Assembly (NCBI RefSeq): GCF_009184905.1
Contig: NZ_WESC01000001.1
Location: 300,679 to 364,678, forward strand
Source: Parvibaculum sedimenti
GTDB taxonomy: Bacteria; Pseudomonadota; Alphaproteobacteria; Parvibaculales; Parvibaculaceae
Reading direction: 5' to 3'
Length of the DNA stretch: 64,000 nt
This document shows positions 38,704 through 47,888 of the stretch, piece after piece (the first letter of the stretch is position 1; each line of letters starts with the position of its first letter). The position numbers and the translations under genes were made by a program. The notes under the pieces were generated by a model. It was not told where the DNA came from and made no database searches. It saw only the letters and a list, made by a program, of their open reading frames with translations.

Positions 38704-39021
38704 GTGAAGAACTTCACCGACATCATGAAGCAGGCAAAGGCTCTCCAGTCGAAGATGGAGACCATGCAGGGCGAGCTCGAGGCGCTGGAAGTCGAAGGCA
38801 GCGCGGGCGGCGGTCTTGTGCGCGTCACGATGGGCGGCAAGGGTGCGGTGAAAAGCGTGTCGATAGACCCGAGCCTTTTGAAGGAAGGCGAGGGCGAAAT
38901 CCTCGAAGACCTGATCGTCGCTGCCTGCGCCGATGCGAAGGCGAAGGCCGACCGCGCGGCTGCCGAGAAGATGCAGGCCGTCACCGGCGGTCTGCCGCTG
39001 CCGCCCGGCTTCAGTCTTTGA
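38704..39021 (+). CDS. YbaB/EbfC nucleoid-associated protein
   Basis: 105 residues from GTG 38704 (MKNFTDIMKQAKALQSKM), six bases after dnaX. A TTG at 38695 inside the dnaX end is less likely. The family pattern is visible: VRVTMGGKGAVKSVSIDPSL and MQAVTGGLPLPPGF. The dimer binds DNA and usually lies between dnaX and recR, as here. Confidence 0.93.
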   Translation: MKNFTDIMKQAKALQSKMETMQGELEALEVEGSAGGGLVRVTMGGKGAVKSVSIDPSLLKEGEGEILEDLIVAACADAKAKADRAAAEKMQAVTGGLPLPPGFSL

Positions 39022-39053
39022 TGGCCGGTGTTTCGAGCGGCGGAATACTTACT

Positions 39054-39142
39054 TCGTCGTTGCCGGGCTTGACCCGGCAATCCAGCATATCGGGCATTGC
39101 ATCTGCGGCTCTGGATGCCCGGGTCAAGCCCGGGCATGACGA
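39054..39142. repeat. Intergenic inverted-repeat element
   Basis: Two arms of about 32 bases, at 39054-39085 (TCGTCGTTGCCGGG through CCAG) and 39111-39142 (CTGGATGCCCGG through GACGA), are near-perfect inverted copies around a 25-base spacer. The core is GCCGGGCTTGACCCGGC. Such REP-like elements with 'CCGGGCTTGACCCGG' are abundant in alphaproteobacterial genomes. Shorter relatives lie at 46476 and 58286. Confidence 0.8.
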
Positions 39143-39160
39143 TTGGAGTGAATACTTCAC

Positions 39161-39760
39161 ATGCCGGTAACCGGACCAGAAATCGAACGGCTGATCCAGC
39201 TTCTCTCGAAGCTGCCGGGGCTTGGCCCGCGCTCCGCGCGCCGCGCCGTGCTCCAGCTCATCAAGAAGAAGGAAACGCTGCTTGCGCCGCTCGCCGTCGC
39301 CATGGCCGATGCGGCGGAGAAGGCCTGTATCTGCTCCATCTGCGGCAACGTCGATACGCAAGACCCCTGCGCCATCTGTTCCGACCCCACCCGCGAACCG
39401 ACGACGCTCTGCGTGGTAGAGGAAGTGGGCGACCTCTGGGCGCTTGAACGCGCGGGCGTCCACAAGGGCCGCTATCACGTGCTGGGCGGCGTCCTCTCTG
39501 CGCTTGATGGCGTCGGCCCCAACGATCTCAACATCGGGTCGCTTGCCGAGCGTGTCGAGAAGAACGGCATCAAGGAAGTCATCCTCGCCATGAACGCGAC
39601 GGTGGACGGCCAGACGACCGCGCATTACATCACCGATCGCCTCGAAGGCCTCGGCGTCACCATCTCGCGCCTCGCGCATGGTGTGCCGGTCGGCGGCGAG
39701 CTCGATTATCTGGACGATGGAACGCTTGCCGCCGCCATGAAGTCGCGCAGGCCGTTCTAG
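39161..39760 (+). CDS. recR: Recombination protein RecR
   Basis: 199 residues. The helix-hairpin-helix [14 protein letters not shown], the zinc finger [16 protein letters not shown] and the Toprim domain ([29 protein letters not shown]) are all present. It acts with RecF/RecO in loading RecA at gaps. It ends with a four-base overlap with the convergent FMN reductase gene. Confidence 0.96.
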   Translation: MPVTGPEIERLIQLLSKLPGLGPRSARRAVLQLIKKKETLLAPLAVAMADAAEKACICSICGNVDTQDPCAICSDPTREPTTLCVVEEVGDLWALERAGVHKGRYHVLGGVLSALDGVGPNDLNIGSLAERVEKNGIKEVILAMNATVDGQTTAHYITDRLEGLGVTISRLAHGVPVGGELDYLDDGTLAAAMKSRRPF

Positions 39761-40284
39761 CCTCGGCCAATCGTGCGGGCGAAATCCGCGATGGCTTTCC
39801 CGAGCGCATCGGCAATCTCTGCATCCGCCAGAATACCGCCCTCGGGCAAGGCGCGTCCGAGCAGCGGAACGGCAATCGACGCCTCGGGCACGATCCGCGC
39901 CGCCATCATCGTCAGCGTCTCGGTGAGCGAGGCCAGCGCATGCACCGCGCGGGGACTCGCATTGACGATCGCGACGGGCTTCTCCGCGAATTCGCCGCTT
40001 CCCACCACCCAATCCAGCGCATTCTTCAATACGCCGGGAACGCCATGGGCATATTCCGGGCTTGAAAAGACGACACCATCAGCTCCCGCGAGCGCCGCGC
40101 GAAAGTGGACGACAGCGCCGGGCGGCGCGTCGCCGTCCATATCCGGATTGAAATGCGGCAATTCCCCGATGCCTTCATAAAGCACGACCTCAACGCCTGC
40201 AGGCGCGAGCGAAGTCAGCGCGCGTAGCGCTTGCGTGTTCGATGAGGCGCCCCGAAGGCTTCCCGAAATGGCGAGGATGCGCAT
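39757..40284 (-). CDS. NADPH-dependent FMN reductase family protein
   Basis: 175 residues from the ATG at 40284; an upstream TTG is unlikely. The flavodoxin-like fold shows [18 protein letters not shown] (phosphate loop) and [20 protein letters not shown] (flavin/active-site loop), the signature of ChrR/azoreductase-type quinone reductases. Its role here is probably quinone or xenobiotic reduction. The gene starts just after the stop of rmuC. Confidence 0.88.
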   Translation of the reverse strand: MRILAISGSLRGASSNTQALRALTSLAPAGVEVVLYEGIGELPHFNPDMDGDAPPGAVVHFRAALAGADGVVFSSPEYAHGVPGVLKNALDWVVGSGEFAEKPVAIVNASPRAVHALASLTETLTMMAARIVPEASIAVPLLGRALPEGGILADAEIADALGKAIADFARTIGRG

Positions 40285-40290
40285 CGGCAA

Positions 40291-41415
40291 TTACTTGCTC
40301 GTCAGGAGGTCGCGTTCGACGCGCCTGCCGGTGGCGGCCAGCGCTTCCTGCGCCTCGGCCTCGCCAAGCTCGACGTCATGGATCTTCTCGCCGCGTTTGG
40401 TGATCTGGTCGGCCGAGGTGCGAATCTCGCGAATGTCTTTTTCAGCGGACTGAAAATGCTTTTCGAGATTCTCGACGCGATCATCAAGGCGCTCCACGTC
40501 CTTGAGGAGCAGTCCGACATATTTCTGGATGACGCCCGCCTGCTTGCGCATCTCGACATCCTTCAGTACGGCGCGAACCGTGTTGAGCGTCGCCATCAGC
40601 GTCGTCGGCGAAACGATCCAGACGCGCGCCTGATAGGACTTCGTGACGACATCCGGGAAATTCGCGTGAAGTTCGGCATAGACGGCTTCGGAGGGCAGGA
40701 ACATCAGCGCCGATTCCGCCGTTTCGCCCGGCACGATGTATTTGCCGGAAATATCGGACACATGTTTCAGCAGGTCGCCGCGGAATTGGCGCTGGGCAAG
40801 GTTCCTCTCGCCATCGTCCTTGGCGTTGCGAAGCCCGTGATAGGCGTCGAGCGGGAATTTGGCGTCGATGGCAATCGAGCCGGGCGGGTTCGGCAGGTGG
40901 ATGAGGCAGTCCGCGCGCACGCCGCTCTTGAGTGTCGCCTGAAATGCGTAAGCCGAAGGCGGCAGAGCGTTCTTCACGATGTCCTGCAACTGCACCTCGC
41001 CAAAGGCGCCGCGGGCCTGCTTGTTGGCGAGAATGTCCTGAAGGCCGACGACCTGGCTCGACAGGTCGGTGATGTTCTTTTGTGCTTCGTCGATAACGGC
41101 GAGTCTGGCGGCAAGATTGCCGAGCGTTTCGGCCGTCTTGGCGGAGGTCTCTTCAAGGCTCGTCCCGACGCGATGGCCCACCTGATCCAGCCGCTCGTTC
41201 AGTGTGCGGGCAAGCTCGCCCTGCGCCTGCGTCTGCGCATCCGCCATGGCCGACAGGCGTCCGGCGAGTTCGGCCTGCAGGCCTGCGAGCCGCGCGAATT
41301 CAGTCTCCAGCCGGTCCGGTTCCGTCCTGGGCCGGGCGCGCATCAGCCAGATTGCCAGCGCGGCCAGAAGGCCGGCGAGAAGGACTCCGAGCAGGAAGGA
41401 GGCGGGGTCGGACAT
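40291..41415 (-). CDS. rmuC: DNA recombination protein RmuC
   Basis: 374 residues. An N-terminal membrane helix (FLLGVLLAGLLAALAIWLMR) is followed by a long coiled coil (about 35-125) and the RmuC nuclease-like domain: ARGAFGEVQLQDIVKNALPP, SIAIDAKFPLDAYHGL, ESALMFLPSEAVYAELHANF. RmuC limits DNA inversions at short repeats. It stops six bases before the downstream reductase start, so the two are an operon. Confidence 0.92.
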   Translation of the reverse strand: MSDPASFLLGVLLAGLLAALAIWLMRARPRTEPDRLETEFARLAGLQAELAGRLSAMADAQTQAQGELARTLNERLDQVGHRVGTSLEETSAKTAETLGNLAARLAVIDEAQKNITDLSSQVVGLQDILANKQARGAFGEVQLQDIVKNALPPSAYAFQATLKSGVRADCLIHLPNPPGSIAIDAKFPLDAYHGLRNAKDDGERNLAQRQFRGDLLKHVSDISGKYIVPGETAESALMFLPSEAVYAELHANFPDVVTKSYQARVWIVSPTTLMATLNTVRAVLKDVEMRKQAGVIQKYVGLLLKDVERLDDRVENLEKHFQSAEKDIREIRTSADQITKRGEKIHDVELGEAEAQEALAATGRRVERDLLTSK

Positions 41416-41494
41416 GGCGAGCGCCTTTTCGTGAACATTTCGGCAACTATAGCCGATTCTTGACCACTGAGGCCCGGCAGCTTATCTCAAGGCC

Positions 41495-42019
41495 ATGGCT
41501 ATCCGCGAAATCCTCACAGCGCCCGATCCGCGCCTCAAACAGGTCTCGAAACCCGTCGAACGGGTGGATGACGAGCTGCGCCGTCTCATGGACGACATGC
41601 TCGAGACGATGTACGACGCGCCGGGCATCGGCCTCGCGGCGATCCAGATCGGTGTGCCGAAGCAGGTCATCGTCATGGATCTCGCCCGCGAAGGCGAACC
41701 GCCCGAGCCGCGCTATTTCATCAATCCGGAGATCATCTGGACCTCGGACGAATACGCGGTCTATGAGGAAGGCTGCCTTTCGGTGCCGGAACTCTATGAG
41801 GATGTGGAGCGTCCGGCCGAGTGCCGCGTGCGCTTCCTCGACTATCAGGGCGAAATCCGCGAGCTTGATTGCGAGGGGTTGCTGGCCACCTGCATCCAGC
41901 ATGAAATGGATCACCTGAAGGGCGTTCTCTTCATCGACCATCTGTCGAAGCTCAAGCGCTCGATGATCCTGAAGAAGCTCACCAAGGCGAAGAAGTTCCA
42001 GGAAAAGGAACCGGCCTGA
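41495..42019 (+). CDS. def: Peptide deformylase
   Basis: 174 residues with all three motifs: [10 protein letters not shown] (motif I), EEGCLSVPE (motif II, metal Cys) and [12 protein letters not shown] (motif III, metal His pair and Glu). It removes the formyl group from nascent proteins. It heads the def-fmt-truA operon, divergent from rmuC. Confidence 0.96.
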   Translation: MAIREILTAPDPRLKQVSKPVERVDDELRRLMDDMLETMYDAPGIGLAAIQIGVPKQVIVMDLAREGEPPEPRYFINPEIIWTSDEYAVYEEGCLSVPELYEDVERPAECRVRFLDYQGEIRELDCEGLLATCIQHEMDHLKGVLFIDHLSKLKRSMILKKLTKAKKFQEKEPA

Positions 42020-42038
42020 GGGCCGGCAGAAGGCGCGC

Positions 42039-42977
42039 ATGACCCTTCGTCTCGCCTTCATGGGCACCCCCGATTTTTCCGTGTCAGTTCTGGCCGAGCT
42101 GATCGCGGCCGGCCATGAGATCGTGGCTGTCTATTCGCAGCCGCCTCGCAAGGCAGGCCGCGGCATGGCCGAGCAACCGTCGCCGGTTCATCGCTTTGCC
42201 GCCGAGCACGGCATTGCGGTCCGCACCCCCGTCTCGCTGAAATCGGAAGAAGAGCAGAAGGCCTTTGCCGATCTCGACCTCGATGTCGCGGTCGTCGTCG
42301 CCTATGGGCTCCTCCTGCCGAAGCCCGTGCTAGAGGCGCCGCGCCTCGGATGTCTCAATCTCCATGCCTCGCTCCTGCCGCGCTGGCGCGGCGCCGCGCC
42401 CATCCAGCGGGCCATCATGGCGGGCGATGCGGAAACCGGCGTCATGGTGATGCAGATGGAGGCGGGCCTCGACACAGGCCCTGTGCTCCTTGCCGAGCAT
42501 GTCGCCATTGCCTCCGACACCACCGCAGGAAGCCTCCACGACAGGCTTTCGGAAATCGGCGCCTTGCTAATGGTGCGTGCGCTCGCCGCTCTCGAACGCG
42601 GGCAGCTCCAGGCGACGCCGCAGCCGGAAGAGGGCGTCACATACGCGAAAAAGATCGAGAAGGAAGAAGCCCGCATCGACTGGACGCGCGATGCGGCGGC
42701 GCTCGATTGTCACATCAGGGGCCTCACGCCTTTCCCCGGCGCCTTTTTCGAGGTGATGCGCGACGGCAAGCCCGTCCGCATCAAGGTTCTGCGTGAAAGA
42801 CCCGTTGCGGGCAGCGGCGCGCCCGGCGAAGTGCTTTCGCTCGAAGGCGGCATCACGATCGCTTGCGGGTCAGCTGCGCTCCACATCGCCGAGTTGCAGC
42901 GCGCGGGCAAGGGCCCGATGAAGGCGGGCGATTTCCTGCGCGGCTTTCCGCTCGCCGTTGGCGAAAGGCTCGTCTGA
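42039..42977 (+). CDS. fmt: Methionyl-tRNA formyltransferase
   Basis: 312 residues. It opens [20 protein letters not shown]; the formyl-transfer site reads [20 protein letters not shown] with the catalytic Asn and His, and the Asp lies in [11 protein letters not shown]. The C-terminal tRNA-binding OB domain follows. It formylates initiator Met-tRNA. Nineteen bases separate it from def, and its stop overlaps the truA start (TGATG). Confidence 0.96.
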   Translation: MTLRLAFMGTPDFSVSVLAELIAAGHEIVAVYSQPPRKAGRGMAEQPSPVHRFAAEHGIAVRTPVSLKSEEEQKAFADLDLDVAVVVAYGLLLPKPVLEAPRLGCLNLHASLLPRWRGAAPIQRAIMAGDAETGVMVMQMEAGLDTGPVLLAEHVAIASDTTAGSLHDRLSEIGALLMVRALAALERGQLQATPQPEEGVTYAKKIEKEEARIDWTRDAAALDCHIRGLTPFPGAFFEVMRDGKPVRIKVLRERPVAGSGAPGEVLSLEGGITIACGSAALHIAELQRAGKGPMKAGDFLRGFPLAVGERLV

Positions 42978-43717
42978 TGCCCCGCTACAAGCTCACCATC
43001 GAATATGACGGCACGAATTTCGTCGGCTGGCAGAGCCAGGCCGAAGGCGGCTCCGTGCAGGATGCGCTGGAAGCGGGCTTCAAGGGCTTTTGCGGCGAGG
43101 ACATCCGCGTCAATGGCGCGGGCCGCACCGATGCGGGCGTCCATGCGCTGGGTCAGGTCGCCCATGTCGATCTGCCGACGTCTGTGCGCACCGACACGCT
43201 GCGCGATGCGGTCAACGCGCATATGCGTCCGCATCCCGTCTCCATCGTCGAGGTCGAGGAAGTCGGCGACGATTTCGAGGCGCGGTTCTCCGCCACGCGC
43301 CGCCACTACCTGTATCGCATCGTCAATCGCCGCGCCCCGCTGACGCTCGATCGCGGTCAGGCATGGCTCGTCCACAAGCCGCTCGATGCAGACGCGATGC
43401 ATGCGGCCGCGCAGGTGCTTGTCGGCAAGCACGACTTCACGACCTTTCGCTCCATGCAGTGCCAGGCGAAGTCGCCGGTGAAGACGCTCGATGAACTCTC
43501 GGTGTCGCGCTATGGCGAGGAGATCGAGATCATCGCCCGCGCGCGGTCATTCCTGCACAATCAGGTGCGTTCGCTGGTCGGCTCGCTCAAACTCGTCGGC
43601 GAAGGCAAATGGACCGCCCGCGATCTCGACCGCGCCTTGAAGGCCCGCGACCGCGCCGCCTGCGGCCCCGTTGCGCCACCGGACGGGCTCTATCTGCTTA
43701 AAGTGGATTACGACTAG
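42977..43717 (+). CDS. truA: tRNA pseudouridine(38-40) synthase TruA
   Basis: 246 residues from the ATG that overlaps the fmt stop; the longer frame upstream lies inside fmt. The N-terminus is [37 protein letters not shown] contains the catalytic Asp (about residue 52). The conserved FHNQVR-like element is [14 protein letters not shown]. It modifies positions 38-40 of tRNA anticodon arms. It ends convergently with the next gene (four-base overlap). Confidence 0.95.
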   Translation: MPRYKLTIEYDGTNFVGWQSQAEGGSVQDALEAGFKGFCGEDIRVNGAGRTDAGVHALGQVAHVDLPTSVRTDTLRDAVNAHMRPHPVSIVEVEEVGDDFEARFSATRRHYLYRIVNRRAPLTLDRGQAWLVHKPLDADAMHAAAQVLVGKHDFTTFRSMQCQAKSPVKTLDELSVSRYGEEIEIIARARSFLHNQVRSLVGSLKLVGEGKWTARDLDRALKARDRAACGPVAPPDGLYLLKVDYD

Positions 43718-44310
43718 GCGCCTATGGGTGTCAGCAGCAAGCGGCTCAATCCCTGATCGAGCAGGGCGCCGAGCACGAAATCCAGAATCAGAATGGCCAT
43801 GGCGGCTGAAGGTGTCGCGCCCAGCACTTCGCGCGCGATCTGCCAGCGATACCATGCGGCGAGGAGGAAGACGGGCAGCGTCAGCATGACGGCGAACTGG
43901 TCGCCAATGATGCCGATGAGGAAAAGCATGAGCGGCAGTAGCATCAGGCCGGACGTCATCAGTACGCCCCAGTTGAAGGTGATGACATAGGCGCTGTAGC
44001 TCGCGCCGAGTTCGAGATGCCGCGCCACCTGCGTCATGACGACGAGATAGACAACCCAGTTCAGCGCCTCCCCACCCATCTGCACCGTCGCAAAGGACGA
44101 GAAGTCGAGCTCGCCGATGGCGTCGATCGTCTGCCCCATGCGCCAGAGCGCGACACTGGCGATCAGGATGAGCGGTAGCGAAAGAGCGAGCGCCGCGAAG
44201 GAGCGGAAGAAGCCATTGGCGGAAAGGTCGAAATATCGCGCGGCTTCCGGGTCGCGCCGCGCGATATGCCATGCGCCGGTCAGGCTTCGCACGATCTCAT
44301 TCGCATTCAT
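43714..44310 (-). CDS. Multi-pass membrane protein of unknown function
   Basis: 198 residues from the ATG at 44310, which overlaps the dapE stop (ATGA). The longer open frame upstream is inside dapE. After about 35 cytoplasmic residues come four to five hydrophobic helices ([80 protein letters not shown]). It may belong to the YIP1-like group, but I do not recognise it firmly. Translational coupling to dapE is clear; no catalytic motifs are seen. Confidence 0.75.
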   Translation of the reverse strand: MNANEIVRSLTGAWHIARRDPEAARYFDLSANGFFRSFAALALSLPLILIASVALWRMGQTIDAIGELDFSSFATVQMGGEALNWVVYLVVMTQVARHLELGASYSAYVITFNWGVLMTSGLMLLPLMLFLIGIIGDQFAVMLTLPVFLLAAWYRWQIAREVLGATPSAAMAILILDFVLGALLDQGLSRLLLTPIGA

Positions 44311-45494
44311 GACGCGACGGCGCCCGCGAAATAACCCCGGAGGATCATCTCGTAGATATCGGCCAGACGGCCGATATCCCCGGCGGGGACATGCTCGTCC
44401 GCCTTGTGCATCGTCTGGTTGGCGAGGCCGAATTCGACGACTGGCGCATAGGCGCGGATGAAACGCGCGTCCGACGTGCCGCCGCTGGTCGAAAGCTCCG
44501 GCGTGAGGCCTGTCACCTTCGTAACGGCGGCGGCGATGAGTGCCGAGAAGGTGCCGGGCTGCGTAATGAAGGATTCGCCCGAAATCTGCGTCCTGAATTC
44601 GTAAGCGCCGCCCATCTCCTGCACGACCTGATCGAAGACGCCGCGCATCCACGCTTCGAGCGACGCGCCCGTATGCTCGTCGTTGAAACGGATGTTCATC
44701 ATCGCCCGCGCCGTGCCGGGAATGAGGTTCGTCGTCTCGTTGCCGACGTCGACAGACGTGATCTCGAAATTCGACGGCTGGAAATGCGCATTGCCCTGAT
44801 CGAGCACGCGCGCATCGAGGCGCTTGAGCATTTCAAGGAGGCGCGGAATGGGATTGTCGGCCAAGTGCGGATAGGCGACATGGCCCTGCGTGCCGCGCAC
44901 GGTGAGCCAGCCATTGATGCTGCCGCGCCGACCGATCTTCATCATGTCACCGAGCTTCGCAACGCATGTCGGCTCGCCGACGAGGCAATGGTCGATCTTC
45001 TCGCCACGCGCGCTGAGCGCCTGCAGCATCTTCTTTGTGCCGTTGATGCCGGGGCCTTCCTCGTCGCCGGTGATGAGGAGGCTGATCGAGCCCTCGCCGT
45101 CGATGAGCTTGCCTTCGCGCACGAGGCGAGAGGCGGCGGCGACGAAGCTCGCCATCGAGCCCTTCATGTCGGCGGCTCCGCGCCCGAAAAGCTTTCCCGC
45201 CTTGATCTCGCCCGCGAAGGGATCGACCGACCATGCGGCCGCGTCGCCCACGGGCACGACATCGGTGTGGCCCGCGAAGCAGAAATGAGGCGCGCCCGAG
45301 CCCAGCCGCGCATAAAGATTGTCGACGTCGGGCGTGCCCTCGTCGCTGAAATGCATGCGCTCGCAGGAAAAGCCGAGCGGCGCGAGATAGCCCGCCAGCG
45401 TCGCCAGCGCGCCCTCGTCCCTGGGCGTCACACTGGGGCAGCGGATCAGTTCGACGGCGATCTCAAGCGGGTCATAGGCTGCGGTCATGGTCAT
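44307..45494 (-). CDS. dapE: Succinyl-diaminopimelate desuccinylase
   Basis: 395 residues, M20 family. Metal-site motifs are [40 protein letters not shown] and, near the end, [14 protein letters not shown]. It releases LL-diaminopimelate from the N-succinyl form in the lysine and peptidoglycan pathway. It lies 40 bases downstream of dapD on the same strand. Confidence 0.95.
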   Translation of the reverse strand: MTMTAAYDPLEIAVELIRCPSVTPRDEGALATLAGYLAPLGFSCERMHFSDEGTPDVDNLYARLGSGAPHFCFAGHTDVVPVGDAAAWSVDPFAGEIKAGKLFGRGAADMKGSMASFVAAASRLVREGKLIDGEGSISLLITGDEEGPGINGTKKMLQALSARGEKIDHCLVGEPTCVAKLGDMMKIGRRGSINGWLTVRGTQGHVAYPHLADNPIPRLLEMLKRLDARVLDQGNAHFQPSNFEITSVDVGNETTNLIPGTARAMMNIRFNDEHTGASLEAWMRGVFDQVVQEMGGAYEFRTQISGESFITQPGTFSALIAAAVTKVTGLTPELSTSGGTSDARFIRAYAPVVEFGLANQTMHKADEHVPAGDIGRLADIYEMILRGYFAGAVAS

Positions 45495-45534
45495 CCCGTG
45501 TACCGCGCCCCTGAAAAACCGTCAAATGACGGCC

Positions 45535-46380
45535 TCAGTCGCGCAGCAGCTCGTTGATCGAGGTCTTGGAGCGCGTCTGGGCGTCCACCGTCTTGACGAT
45601 GACGCAGCAATAGAGGCTCGGGCTGGGTGATCCGTCGGGATTGGCGCGGCCCGGCAGCGAGCCTGGCACGACGACCGAATAGGGCGGCACCTTGCCGATA
45701 TGGATCTCGCCCGTCGCCCGGGCGATGATCTTGGTCGAGGCGCTGATGAAGACGCCCATGGAGAGCACCGAGCCCTCGCCGACGATCACGCCTTCGACGA
45801 CTTCCGAGCGTGCGCCGATGAAGCAATTGTCCTCGATGACGACCGGGTTCGCCTGCAACGGCTCCAGCACGCCGCCAATGCCGACGCCACCCGAAAGGTG
45901 ACAATTCTTGCCGATCTGGGCGCAGGAGCCGACCGTGACCCATGTGTCGACCATGGTGCTTTCATCGACATAGGCGCCGAGGTTCACGAAAGAGGGCATC
46001 AGCACCACGCTCGGCGCGATATAGGCCGAACGGCGCACGATGGCGCCCGGCACGGCGCGGAACCCGGCATTGCGGAATTCTGCCTCGCCCCAGCCTTCGA
46101 ACTTCGAGGGAACCTTGTCCCACCAATGGGTGTTGTCGCCCGGGCCGCCAGCGATAAGGCCCATGTCGTTGAGGCGGAAGGAGAGCAGAACGGCCTTCTT
46201 GAGCCACTGGTTCACTTCCCAGCTGTCGCCGATCTTCTCGGCCACGCGGGCCTCGCCCTTGTCGAGCAGGTTGAGCGCGGTCTCGACCGCCTCGCGCACT
46301 TCGCCTTTGGTGCCCGTATTCACCTGATCGCGCTCGTCGAAGGCGCGTTCGATGACGGACTTGAGTTGGGCGGTGCTCAT
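45535..46380 (-). CDS. dapD: Tetrahydrodipicolinate N-succinyltransferase
   Basis: 281 residues from the ATG at 46380, with GAGGGAG upstream. A helical N-terminus is followed by the left-handed beta-helix of hexapeptide repeats ([55 protein letters not shown]). It acts just before the aminotransferase and DapE steps, so dapD-dapE form a pathway operon. Confidence 0.96.
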   Translation of the reverse strand: MSTAQLKSVIERAFDERDQVNTGTKGEVREAVETALNLLDKGEARVAEKIGDSWEVNQWLKKAVLLSFRLNDMGLIAGGPGDNTHWWDKVPSKFEGWGEAEFRNAGFRAVPGAIVRRSAYIAPSVVLMPSFVNLGAYVDESTMVDTWVTVGSCAQIGKNCHLSGGVGIGGVLEPLQANPVVIEDNCFIGARSEVVEGVIVGEGSVLSMGVFISASTKIIARATGEIHIGKVPPYSVVVPGSLPGRANPDGSPSPSLYCCVIVKTVDAQTRSKTSINELLRD

Positions 46381-46475
46381 GGGGCGGCTCCCTCGGGGGT
46401 GGGTGTAGGCGGGCAAGATAGCCGTGGGTCCCGCCCTGTCAACCGAGGGGTGTCCGGAGACTAATCATTCATTGG

Positions 46476-46500
46476 CATGGCCCCGCTTGTCCGGGCCATG
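46476..46500. repeat. Short hairpin related to the CCGGG-type intergenic element
   Basis: CATGGCCC pairs with GGGCCATG around CGCTTGTCC. It lies between dapD and the tipF stop. The GCTTGTCCGGG core resembles other alphaproteobacterial intergenic palindromes, including that at 58286. There is no T-tract, so it is not an intrinsic terminator. Confidence 0.5.
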
Positions 46501-46520
46501 ACCCCGTTGGGAAAGGGGTC

Positions 46521-47777
46521 TCAGGCCGCCGCCGCGATGGCCGCGTCGATCGACTGGCGGGTCACTTCTTCGCGGACCGGCTTGGGCTCACCGAAGAGAT
46601 AGCCCTGCCCATATTCGACATTGAGGTCGAGGACGTCGACGACTTCGCGCTCCGTCTCGATCTTGTCGACGATGAGCTGAATGCCGTTGCGGCGCAGCAC
46701 TTCGCGGATGTCGGCGGCGTGAATGTCGGATGAGCTGTGATCGCCGTCGATCAGCGTCGCGGCGGAGATCTTCATGAAGCGGAAGTTGCGGTCGTGAAGC
46801 TCGGTCGCGTTGATCTTGAGGTGCGTGACCTGATCCATCGAGAAGCGGAAGCCGAGATCGGCCAGCGCCCTCAGGCTTTCTTCCTCGATCGGGCCCATGC
46901 CGTTCACGGTCTGCTGGCTGAACTCGAAGATCAGGTGCTGCGCGAGATCCTGATTGTGCTGCATGTACTCGACGAATTGCGGGAAGAAGTCCGCATCGAG
47001 CAGCGAGAAGGCGGAGATGTTGCAGAAGACGCCCGCATTCTTGTTGCGCTGGGCGAGCTTGCGCACGACCTGAATGCAGCGGAAAAGCAGGATGTTGTCG
47101 ACGGTCGGCATCATGCCGGCGGGTTCTGCCACGCGCATGTAATCGCGGGGCATGATGAGCGCGCCGCGCTCCGAGCGGAGCCGCGACAGGCCTTCGTAAT
47201 AGCGCACCTTGCGCTGGGGGAGGCCGACGATGGGTTGGAGATAGAGGTCGACGCGGTTGGCTTCGAGCGAGCGGCGGATCGTTTCCAGAAGCTCGGCGTC
47301 GCTCAGGGTCGAGATATCGGGTTCCGGCGCCGCGAATTCCTTCGCAAGCCTCGCCTGCAGGGCAGGCGCGCCGATGAGCTGCGAGGGAACCGGCATGGGC
47401 GGCGCCTCGCGCGTTTCGGCGAGCCGCTTTACCAGCGATTCGATGACGCGGATTTCCGAGAAGATGCGCTCCATGCGTTCCGTCGTTTCGTGTTCGACGC
47501 GCTGTTCGAGTTCGACGATGCGCCGGGCGGCCTGATCGAGTTCGCGTGAAAGCCCGGCGGCGACACCGGTGAGTTCGGCAAGCTCAAGCCTGACCTGGCG
47601 GCGCTCGAATCCCCGCGCGACGGCGGCATGAAGCTCCATTCCGATGAAGCAGCAAATGAGGCCTGCAAGTATCGCGAGCTTCGGATCAAACCCGGCAACC
47701 TCCGGCAACGCCAGCGCGAGGCCGATCGACGGCAGGATATAGAGCAAGGCGGCGAGCGTGTGCTTGATCTGCTTCAT
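46521..47777 (-). CDS. tipF: TipF-like EAL-domain protein (flagellar positioning, degenerate active site)
   Basis: 418 residues. Two N-terminal hydrophobic helices, a coiled coil (about 65-125) and a C-terminal EAL fold (about 165-405). The EAL signature is changed to YYEGLSRLR, and the usual DDFG segment reads FSMDQVTHL, so phosphodiesterase activity is unlikely. QPIV, FEFSQQ and GYLFGEP elements remain. Caulobacter TipF has this architecture: it binds c-di-GMP and recruits flagellar parts to the pole. The name rests on architecture rather than a database search. A CtrA-like box lies 71 bases upstream. Confidence 0.82.
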   Translation of the reverse strand: MKQIKHTLAALLYILPSIGLALALPEVAGFDPKLAILAGLICCFIGMELHAAVARGFERRQVRLELAELTGVAAGLSRELDQAARRIVELEQRVEHETTERMERIFSEIRVIESLVKRLAETREAPPMPVPSQLIGAPALQARLAKEFAAPEPDISTLSDAELLETIRRSLEANRVDLYLQPIVGLPQRKVRYYEGLSRLRSERGALIMPRDYMRVAEPAGMMPTVDNILLFRCIQVVRKLAQRNKNAGVFCNISAFSLLDADFFPQFVEYMQHNQDLAQHLIFEFSQQTVNGMGPIEEESLRALADLGFRFSMDQVTHLKINATELHDRNFRFMKISAATLIDGDHSSSDIHAADIREVLRRNGIQLIVDKIETEREVVDVLDLNVEYGQGYLFGEPKPVREEVTRQSIDAAIAAAA

Positions 47778-47847
47778 GGCCCAAACCCGCGCCTGAAAAG
47801 GCGCGGTCCCCGATGGAACTTTGAAGCTGAAGCATGCCCGGCAGGCA

Positions 47848-47863
47848 TTGAGAAAAAGTTAAC
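47848..47863 (+). promoter_or_regulatory. CtrA-like box upstream of tipF
   Basis: Reads TTGA, seven bases, TTAAC (then C), one mismatch from TTAA-N7-TTAACC, in the 111-base gap before the minus-strand tipF start. Caulobacter tipF expression is cell-cycle controlled. The motif has the same form as the tadE/tadG boxes. Confidence 0.4.
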
Positions 47864-47888
47864 CATGGCAAGCCGGAGGGATGGGCCG

